Positions 54,987 to 64,000 of a stretch of 64,000 bases of DNA are shown one piece after another. Numbering within the stretch: position 1 is the first letter of the stretch; the number at the start of each line of letters is the position of its first letter. Position numbers and translations under genes: made by a program. The notes beneath the pieces are model-generated. The model did no database searches and had not been told where the DNA came from. It worked only from the letters and a program-made list of their open reading frames with translations. The DNA is from Silene latifolia (lineage: Eukaryota > Streptophyta > Magnoliopsida > Caryophyllales > Caryophyllaceae): contig NC_133530.1 in assembly GCF_048544455.1 (NCBI RefSeq), positions 17,785,748 to 17,849,747 on the forward strand, in the 5' to 3' direction.

Positions 54987-57463
54987 TTTTCATTTTCCTT
55001 GATTATTATCCATAAATAGTTTGATAATAATTAACCTGAATCTAAGTAACCTTATGCAATCCGAATTCTTTCAAACCCGAGTGACCTGACCCGAACTGAT
55101 TCGACCCCAACCCCAAATTGACCCGTTCGTTTGTCATGTCTACTCGTGTACCCCTCTACTTACTTAGCCTTGTGTCCTCTGATATTTTCTTCATTCTCCC
55201 TCTTTCCTGCATGAGATCGTGATCCTCTACTTTCTTTCAATGGCAAGTTTTCCCCTTTTTTCCTCTCTCTTCATTGTTCAATTATCCCTTTTCTACTATT
55301 ATTAATTGTTAATTCTTGAATGTTTGATCAAAGTTCTTAGCTTTTTGTCAGATTAAACTGTTGTTGCTTCATTCTCTTAAATAATCTGATTAAATTAGAA
55401 ATTAATTTCATGTTTTGACTTTGTGAAACCCATCAAAATTGAATCTTTGCCGTCAAAATTTGATCTTTGATGTTGTTTATGGATTTTTTGATTGTTATTT
55501 GATTGATGTATGAATGGTATTGTTGCTGTTTTCATGATTTAAGCATTGATTGAGCCACAGGAGGTAGAAATTTATTTTATGGATAAAAGGGTTGGTGGTT
55601 TTTATGAATTATGAGACCGTCTCATATAAGAATTAGTGAATGTCGAGAATGATAGGCATGAACTACCCTTTGAATTAGAATAGGAAGAATTTTGTTATGA
55701 GTGATGTTTGATTTTTATTTGTGAGATGAGAATCGAGTTTGCATAATGATTAAGGACGGTTTGATGGAGTGAGGGGTGAGTTTATATTAGGTTGGTAATT
55801 TGTAATTCATATAGTGGGTTTGATAGAGGTACATTGGTTGGTAATGCGTAATTTGTCAAACATGTTGGATATGAAGCATAAGTATGGGAAGGAATATGAA
55901 TTATCATAGACATCGGAGAGGGGTTGAGGTTTGGGTTGGACCAATAGCAAAAAAAGAAGCTGCTAAGATTGTGGCGTACAAGATGTTCAAATATGTAGTT
56001 AAGGGTAAAATTAGATCGATTCCTCCTCTATGGCCAATACTTGTTATTACTGAAAAAACTAGCTGTTGTCATGTGTTGAGAATGAAGGAAAAATTCAGAT
56101 AGTGTTTCGTGTGTTAATTGCATGAGAAATGATGTTTTCTTTGCTTGGTATCGACCTCAAGAGAGATGGAGAGAACCTTTGTTGATTTGTTGGTGTGACC
56201 TCTAAAGGGATGGAGAGATCCTTTGTTGATCTTTTTTTTTTTATTTTGTGTGTGTGTGTGTGTGTGCGTGTCCCTTTTCTATTTAGCTTGACTCTATTAC
56301 AGTACTTTTATCAGTGGACTGAGAGGTTTAAATTATGTGGCTGTAGCCATTATGGATGAGGAAGGTTTTGTTTGGATACAATTACGGGAGAGGATGGGGG
56401 TGGAGGGGAAGTGAGGAGGGGTGGAGGGGGAAGGTAACAACTGAGCAAGTTATGTTCCTTCCACACATAAAATCAAGTTGGAACGTTTCTACGGAGTAAT
56501 TCACTAATTTGCCTTTTAGTTGGGGAAATGAATCCCATTATTTCTGTCCCTTCCATTTCCCTCCAACCCAACTCACTTTCTAAATTAGGGATTTTGAAGC
56601 CCTCCCTTTTACCCCAATTCCCTTCATCTAAACAAAAGGTAGTTGTTGGAATGTGAGAAACCCGCGTGTGAATTGTGAAGTCCCGCATTAGTGATGGAGT
56701 AGAGAGTCGCTCACTTCATAAGGCCTAGGGTTCTCCTTCTATTGCCAATTAGTTTTAGGAAAGATAAAAAGTTTTCTTGGACTTGTGAAGTGGGCACTTT
56801 CTCTCCTTTTCCGGTACCCATTTCGAATTCTAGCAGTAAAGTTGGTGAAAACTATACTGCTTAACAAGAAGCTGAGATTATCTGCTGAAACTGTCATTGA
56901 TGGTGACATTCACTCCTGACAAATGGGAACTATAGATATATAACTACTCGAAATGGAAGCGCCATAGGAGCAAAAGATTAATTGAAATATCTAGCAAGTT
57001 TTTGCCCATGTAGCTGTCATTAATTTATAATTAGAGTTATAACAAGATTCTAAAATTGTCGGTAAAAGTAATTTTTTAGCCAATCTGTTGACGATGGTGT
57101 ACTTTATGTGGATGTTCTTCAAATGCCATTGAAGTTGTAAGATGAATTTCAAAGTTGCATTAAGCAGAACACATATTTTGTTGATCTTATCGGTGATAGT
57201 TTTACTTAATATGGTTCACGAGCGAGTAACACTATTTTGTTGATGCTTGAAACAGATGAGGTTGAATGCTTAACCGTGTAATCATATAAACAACCTAAAA
57301 TCGTCGTTAAATCAGAAATGCTCAACAGGTTTGTCACACTATTCACCCTAACTTGATTCGCCTTTTCTGAAGAATGTGATATCGCTTGATACTGGTATTG
57401 AACTGGTTGCCTTTTCCCAGAATTTTATATAGGCATCGAGATTTCTGATCTGTGAGAAATATC
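54987..57463. other. Region upstream of the CBL gene
   Basis: A pyrimidine-rich leader-like segment (about 55185-55270) may be a 5' UTR exon, with a 5' UTR intron behind it as in many CBL genes; this is inference. A (TG)n microsatellite lies at 56247-56270. A diverged LTR fragment (GAAGTCCCGCATTAG ... TTGCCAATTAGTTTTAGG, about 56660-56800) is related to the element at 16395-16807. A 72-codon open stretch at 55884-56102 has no family similarity that I recognise. Confidence 0.4.
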
Positions 57464-60400
57464 ATGGTGCAGTGCATAGACGCAATTCAGCATTTATTTC
57501 TTTCTGTTGCACAATGCTGTGACTCGGAAATTTCTAAACCATTACGAGGTCTTCAAGATCCTGCACGTCTTGCAAGGGAGACTGTCTGTAAGTAGATTTT
57601 CAATTTTTTTTCACTCATTGCAGTCTCTTGAAAGTTTACTAGCCTGTTTGATTATAAATTCCAATTTAGCTGCTACTGCATGTGTTAGTGTCCATTTATT
57701 TCGGTCATGCTTTCCTTCTCCTTAACAAGCCTTTTGGTGGAAACTTAATTTGTTTTTTAAAAAAATTGCATCTGCATGGTACTGATTTGATATTTTGGTT
57801 TTATTTCTGCTTTTGTCATGCAGTTAGTGTGAGTGAGATAGAGGCACTATATGAGCTATATAAGAAGATCAGCAAAGCGGTGATCGATGACGGTCTCATC
57901 CAGAAGGTGTATGAACGTTATATTTTGAACTTTGGATGTCTTGGTTAAATATTGCTTCCTGTTTTTTTGCTCAAAATGTTTTCAATCACCTTAGCTTAAT
58001 ATGGCAGTGATATGGTAACTCTATTTACAACATGGCAGTGTAACGATGATATCAACTTTATTTACATCTCAAATTTCTTGCCTCTGTCAGAACTGCCGTG
58101 TCCCAAAGTGTTAAGTCAGCAATTTGTTAGCAAGTTCACGCTGATCATGGGGTGCCTAGAATCAGAATCCATATAATATTACCTACTTTTTATGGAGTCA
58201 CATTGAACGCTTTACATAGATGTAATGCAGCATTTATATCTTACACCGTTATTTTTCTCTTCTTCAGGAGGAGTTTCAGTTGGCCTTATTTAGGACGTAC
58301 AGAAAGGAGAGTTTGTTTGCTGACAGGGTAAGTCCTTTTAGGATAGCTGATGTTATCTCTGCCACATTATTTTCAGTCTTCAGCTTTGTAGCTTATTGCA
58401 AAAATTTTTATCACCTTATGAGTTGATTTTCTGTGTTTAACTTCACTTCCCTTTTTTTTTTCTGAGTGCATGGCATATCTGACATTACAACATTATCTAG
58501 TGCATCAAGGCATTGGCGTTTCCAATGGGGGTTCATGGGGTTCAATTCATCCTGGATGTCATGGGTTCGATCCATTTTATAGATCCTGCTATACAAATTT
58601 GAGATGCCTTTTGATAATTCACCATATAAAATACTCAATTCATTTTAATTTTTATTATCTCCTCCCCCATCTATACTTATTTCAAAATTATCGTCTTCTT
58701 TCTAAATTTAGTTAACAAGGTGTGAACATCTAATATTATTCAGTGATAACTAACTACTACCCAGCTCTATTACAAAAAAAAATTGCTCACATTATTTTAG
58801 ATGTAAGAAGTAAAATTGATATTTTATCCCTTTTAACTTTTTTTTTGGGTTTAATAAACATTTAAAATTGTTTTTGTTGAGTGTGAAATTTTAATGACGA
58901 CACACTTTTACCATGGAAAAAATTATGTCAAAACTCGAACCCCATCACTAAAGTCCTAGAAACGCCCCTGCATCAAGGGTTCCCACAAATGGCGCTCTAA
59001 GGGGTTCAGATGGACACAGACCCAACACAAAAAGTCTGTTTCTTATGACCCACAATGAAAAATGAGTTGAGATTTGCATAGAATAAGTTCCCCTTCACTG
59101 TAAAAAGAAGCACATCTAGTTTAGGTAGCTATTTCACACTATTTAATCTCAATCCATAACCAAAGAATAGCAAACCTTTGGCTCCGTTGGAAAAGAAACC
59201 GACATTCCAATAGAATCTTTTTTAACATATTGTGCTGTATGTAAGGTAATCATTATATCTATCCTGATTACGGATCCATGAAATATCCCTAATCTTCAAA
59301 TCCTTTCCAATACTGATATCTGTTTATTGTAGGTCTTCGACTTATTTGACACAAAGCATAATGGATATCTAGGTTTTGAAGAGTTCGCTCGTGGACTTTC
59401 TGTTTTCCATCCACAGGCTCCAGTTGAACAAAAAATTGATTGTATGTTGCACATCCTTTTGTTTGATTTATTTTCTTACTGTCTTTTGATTGCATACACC
59501 AGAGGAATTTAAAGGGAACCGTGAGCCTATGACTCAAATGCAATGTAGAATGTACATAAACAATAGTTACTTGAATGCAAAGCTCAGACCCCTAGCCAAC
59601 CATCCACCGCCTCAATAGTACCAGAAAATTCAACGTTTTACTTAATCTAGCTATTTAGTATGTATGTACCTACTTGCCAAAAGAATGGTATGGCGGACTG
59701 CCCGTCAATCACCTTCAGTCACCACAATAGCTGTTGATTTATTCTACTTAAGGGCTTTGACATTCTGCTTGGTGCGTCAAGAGTGTTCGGATGTCGGACA
59801 CGCTTTTTGGTGAAAATGTTAATTCTGGGGCTATTAATGAAGTGTGACGTCGTGTCGGAGTCTCAGATCATCGAGCATGCGACATGCAACCAAAGTAATG
59901 TGTTAAAGTAACATAGTTAAACTTTACGACAGTCCACAGTCAGACTCTGTGCAAACAACATATAAGAAATTAGTTGGGGCAATCTTGTTTGGGCTAGCCA
60001 AGTAGAGTAAGTACGGAAGGACAGAAGGAGCATGCTAATTCTTTCAGCTGCACACTTCTAGATACTTTTAATTATTGTGCGCGGTGCGCCTTTTTTAACT
60101 TATAATGAAGCTACATATTTTGCTTATGCAGTTTCTTTCAATCTGTATGATCTCAAGCAGCAAGGTTTTATCGAGAGGGAACAGGTTAGTTGTTTTTTAT
60201 CGGGATATTCTGATATCCGTTCTCTTAGTTCACTTGTTGTTATTCAGCTTCTGTTAAAAGATGGCTGTGTGTTACTTAATGTTGGTGCCTAGTGGGCAAT
60301 CTAGTCCTTCATGAAGAGTGAAACTGTTGCGTTCTTCGTAGGTAGGTAGGTAATAGAAACAAGATCTGTAAAGTTAAAAGGTAAAGCTTGATAGATTAGG

Positions 60401-61967
60401 AGGTTCTCTCAGTTTAGTAGTCCCCCTCCACCGTCCCCCCGCGTTGTTTATAATTTCCTCTTTGACCATTCCAATTGCTTGTTTATGTTTCTAATTTACG
60501 CAAGTTTTACCTATAGACAATGACCATTTTACCCTTCTCAAGTGTGGAAACCAGTCCATGTGGAGTGTGGACATTGAATCCATATGATTAGCTCACTATT
60601 TCTCACCACCTTCTGTGAATTAGCCAAAATTAACCCAACTAAACCCATTTAATCCCTCACTTATTAAAACCTGAACCCATTTAAAAGGTAACGGGAGGCC
60701 AGATTTACCTAGAAAGTATAAAGTAGTGGTGCATTGCATCTAATGTTTTCGTACAACCTTGATCTTTATTTTCTTTGAAACCAAATTCAATCATTTCTTC
60801 AAAGCAAACAGTTGCGGATTTATTTGAAAATTGAAATAATTAATTTAGCTTTATAGGTGTTGTATCGGTTTTTTTCTTTGTAGGAAGTAGGAACTATGAA
60901 AGATATGTAATTTGCTTTAGTGCTCGCCCTCAGGATTATATATGAATAATGTGGTGTCTACTTCTACTGTTTAAGGGGCCAAACACATTATTCCAGTATT
61001 CCGCATATGGTCATATGGTGACCATATTATAATCAAATGCACATGAATCTCCAGTGTAAGAAATTAAGCTGACGATATATATGTGTTCCGATTTCTTACC
61101 TGTCAGAAAGGTTTTGACTGATTTTTTTTTGCAGGTGAAACAAATGGTAGTGGCTACACTAACTGAAACTGGTATGAATCTCGCAGACCATGTCGTTGAA
61201 GAAATTATCACAAAGGTGGGTTAGCACAAACCTTCCTAGTATTTTTTTTCCTTCTACAAATTCGTTGCTTTTTAGTTTCGGGTTATGATGGAATAAAGCA
61301 AAATGATTCATAAAATTGTAAGCATTTTTTTATTGAGGTACCAGTCATTCAATGCAATTCTTGACGCAAGTGTTATTGTGGTTCATCCGAAATCAACTTC
61401 TCTATGCCATAATAAGATTAGAGTTGCGTACACCAGACCCCTTTTACCTCACAATGTATGGGAACCCTGTTATATTTTTTGAAAATCTGATGTATTGCTT
61501 TTTACAAATTTTCGAGATTAATCAAGTCCTTAGAGGTCCTTAGTTTGCTTTGTTGGAAAACTCCTTGCCGTTGTTGGCACCTAAGAAGGTGGCTGCTGAT
61601 TCGTTGAAGTTTAAACTATTATGATACCTTTTGACGAAGTACTGAGTCATCTAACCGTCAGACTTCTTGTTCATCAGTCATCTTATCCTTATCATTTGCT
61701 GCAGACCTTTGCTGAAACAGATACTAAACAAGATGGTAAAATTGACAAGGAAGAATGGGGAACCCTTGTTCTCCGACATCGATCACTTTTAAAGAACATG
61801 ACTCTTCAATACCTGCAGTAAGTGCTTTTGCCATAATCTTGAACAATCACTAAATCTTGTTTAAATTATGTTCAATTTCCTGATATTTGTTTGCATGTAT
61901 TGTTAACAGGGAAATTACGATTACTTTTCCAAGCTTTGTATTCCATTCGACAGTTGATGATACCTGA
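57464..61967 (+). CDS. CBL2/CBL3-type calcineurin B-like calcium sensor
   Basis: EF-hand protein that binds Ca2+ and recruits CIPK kinases, in this subgroup at the tonoplast. Eight exons: 57464-57587, 57824-57906, 58268-58327, 59333-59441, 60132-60184, 61135-61215, 61705-61817 and 61910-61967. They sum to 681 bases, 226 residues plus stop, exactly the CBL2/3 length. The N terminus [19 protein letters not shown] matches the CBL2/3 tonoplast signal with cysteines suited to S-acylation (C4, C18, C19). EF1 has the long pseudo-loop ([14 protein letters not shown]). EF2 ([12 protein letters not shown]) and EF4 ([12 protein letters not shown]) look canonical. EF3 ([12 protein letters not shown]) has Gln at loop position 12, where Arabidopsis CBL2/3, as I recall, have Glu. 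The C-terminal FPSF motif, a CIPK phosphorylation site in relatives, is kept. The start was chosen by alignment to the CBL2/3 N terminus. Confidence 0.93.
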
Positions 61968-62180
61968 GTTGCCGTTGAATTATATTCTTGAGTTCTTTAT
62001 ATTCATGTTCATATATATATATAACAATTTTGATTCTACGAGAAAATATTCATATGTTTATTCTACATATTTATTGAACTCTTGTACAGAGGTTGAAACA
62101 AGTCGGATATACTGCTTGTGATTGATAATGTGTAATTGCATTTTTCGAATTCTTCCGTTTATAAATCTTGTTTGTACTGG
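61968..62180 (+). other. Presumed 3' UTR of the CBL gene
   Basis: AT-rich, with TATATATATATA at about 62012. No clear AATAAA. The satellite-like array begins about 215 bases after the stop codon. Confidence 0.4.
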
Positions 62181-64000
62181 TTATTTGGGCCTGAACTCGA
62201 ATTGGTTAAATGCTGAAATGACCTCGGACACGTGGTTGAAAAACCAGGAGAAAATCAAATGGGGTCCGGTACCACCTTCCGAACGACTCAAAATAAAGGG
62301 TATAAATACACGATTTTCGGTATTCCAGGGTTCTGAAACAAAATTCTCCGGAAATCACACAGAAAGTTCATGTTCCTTGGATCAGGTAAAGCGGCTACGC
62401 AAAATTTGAGGAACAACAGAGGACATTTGGGGGTGCCGGTATGAGATAAACCCGTACGAACATTGAATAATCATGAAAAATGGATTTACACGTTATTTGG
62501 TATTCGTCGAACCTTGAATAATCATGAAAAATGGATTTACTCGTTATTTTGGCCTAAAATCGAATTGTTTTAACTCCTGAAATGACCTTCGACACGTGGT
62601 TGAAATATCGGGAGAAAAAGAAACGTGGTTCGGTACGACCTCTTGAACGGCTCAAATTGTAGTGTAATACACGATTTACGGGATTCCAGTGTCCCGGAAC
62701 AAAATTCTCCGAAAATCATATAGAAGGTTTCTCGGATTAGGTAAAACGGCCACAAAAAATTTGAGGAACAATGAAGGACATTTGCGGGTGCCTATATGCG
62801 ATAAATCAGCATTCGTCGAACATCGAATAATCGTGAAAAATGGATTAATATTCGTTATTTGGGGCTCAAATCGAATAAGGTAACTCTGGAAATGACCTGA
62901 GACACGTGGTAGAAATACCGGAAGAAAATAAATCGTGGTCTGGTTTATCTCATACACGATACTAGGGTCCTGGAACAAAATTCTCCGAAAATCATATAGA
63001 AGGTTCCTCGGATCAGGTAAAGCGGCCAAACAAAATTTGAGGAGCAACGGAGGACATCTGGAGGTGTTGGCATGCGATAAACCAGCATTCGTCGAAACTC
63101 GGATAATCGGCTCATATAGAAGGTTCCTCGGATTAGGTAAAGCGGCCACAAAAAATTTCAGGAGCAATGGAGGACATTTTGGTGAAAAATGATTAATACT
63201 CGTCATTTGAGCCTGAAATCGAATTGTTTAACTCCTGAAATGACCTTAGATACGTGTTAGAAATACCGAGAAAAAATAAAACGACGTCTGGTACGACCTT
63301 CCGAACTCCTCAAATTGAAGTGTAATACACGATCTACGGGATTCCAGGGTCCCAGAACAAAATTTTCTGAAATTATATAGAAGGTTCATCGGTTCAAGTA
63401 ACGCGGCCGCATAAAATTTGAGGAGCAACGGAGGACATTTGGGGGTACCGGTATGCGATAAACCAGCATTCGTCGCACTTGATAATCGTGAAAAATGGAT
63501 TAATACTCGTTATTTGGGCCTGAAATCGAATTATTTAACTCCTAAAATGATGTTAGACACGTGATTGAAATACCGGGCGAAAAAAAACGTAGTCCGGTAC
63601 GACCTCCTAAACGGCTCAAATTGAAGCGTATAATACACGATTTACGGGATTCTAGGGTTTCATAGCAAAATTCTCCGAAAATCATATAGAAGGTTCCTCA
63701 GATAAGGTAAAGCGGCCACACAAAATTTGAGGAGCAATGAAGGACTTTTGCGGTTGTCGATATACGATAAACCAGCATTCGTCGAACATCGAATAATCGT
63801 GAAAAATGGATTTATACTCGTTATTTGTATCGACAAACCAGCATTCGTCGAACATCGAATAATCGTGAAAAATGGATTTATACTCGTTATTTGGAGCTAA
63901 AATCGAATAAGGTAACTTCTGAAATGACCTCTTACACGTGGTAGAAATACCGGGAGAAAATAAAGCGTGGTCGGGTACAACCTCTCGAACGGTTCAAATT
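62181..64000. repeat. Satellite-like tandem array, open at the right edge
   Basis: A unit of about 310 bases (range about 308-373) recurs head to tail. Its anchor TTATTTGGGCCTGAAATCGAAT-like block starts near 62181, 62544, 62854, 63203, 63511 and 63884. Each unit carries ACACGTGGT.GAAATACCGG, ACGATTTACGGGATTCCAGGG, AAATTCTCCGAAAATCATATAG, GGTAAAGCGGCCAC and CGAATAATCGTGAAAAATGG. Longer units contain a second copy of the last block. Similarity between units is about 80-90 percent. Short open stretches inside are by-products of the repeat. Confidence 0.85.

Noticed and set aside
55884-56102. 72-codon frame upstream of the CBL gene
   Set aside because: No similarity recognised, no splice context. 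It probably lies in the 5' intron or intergenic region.
62676-63206. 176-codon minus-strand frame with repeated PRNLLYDFRRILF-like segments
   Set aside because: The repetition comes from the satellite-like array, so it is not evidence for a repeat protein.
62181-64000. CRISPR-like array
   Set aside because: The units are about 310 bases without short identical repeats and spacers, and the genome is a plant. It is a satellite-like repeat.

Overview
The window is nuclear DNA of a flowering plant, very probably a eudicot. It is AT-rich. Its protein genes have many GT-AG introns and clear relatives of Arabidopsis ABCG26, TMEM245-like, RING-H2 and CBL2/3 proteins. Between and inside the genes lie plant-type transposable elements: Ty3/Gypsy Tat, L1 LINE, TRIM, Helitron-like, Mutator-like and PIF/Harbinger-like. 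The species cannot be fixed from sequence alone.

Left half (1-38400) is a tandem array of three CYP72A-type cytochrome P450 genes in one orientation. Copy 1 (504-13260) has five good exons, but a young 9.9-kb Tat-lineage LTR retrotransposon (765-10642) sits inside exon 1. Copy 2 (13398-25784) is a dead remnant without exons 1 and 2 and without the haem loop. At least seven elements have entered it, in part nested: Helitron-like, PIF/Harbinger MITE with a solo LTR inside it, an LTR-type element, two Mutator-like MITEs and a nearly complete L1 LINE. Copy 1 and copy 3 act as empty-site references for these insertions. Copy 3 (30525-38361) gives an intact 519-residue P450, although its introns are swollen by Helitron-like elements and MITEs.

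Right half (39000-62000) holds four conserved single genes, all on the plus strand and all apparently intact: an ABCG26-type half-size ABC transporter (39094-42893, 682 aa), a TMEM245/AI-2E-like membrane protein (43667-46159, 676 aa), a membrane-anchored RING-H2 ubiquitin ligase (46940-49426, 339 aa) and a CBL2/CBL3-type calcium sensor (57464-61967, 226 aa). Between the RING and CBL genes lie a non-autonomous LTR element holding a solo Tat LTR (49704-52535) and a TRIM (52819-53782). The right edge (62181-64000) is the start of a satellite-like array with units of about 310-370 bp.

I see no operon-like co-operation. The P450 array is a local duplication cluster and the four genes to the right have unrelated housekeeping, developmental or signalling roles. 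The strongest second-look items are the recent insertional loss of P450 copy 1, the antisense gene with its own promoter-like block inside the Tat element, the serial insertions in copy 2, the Helitron-like family with tandem 3' ends, and a Gln in place of the usual Glu at the last position of the third EF hand of the CBL protein. I found no system that I would claim as wholly new.
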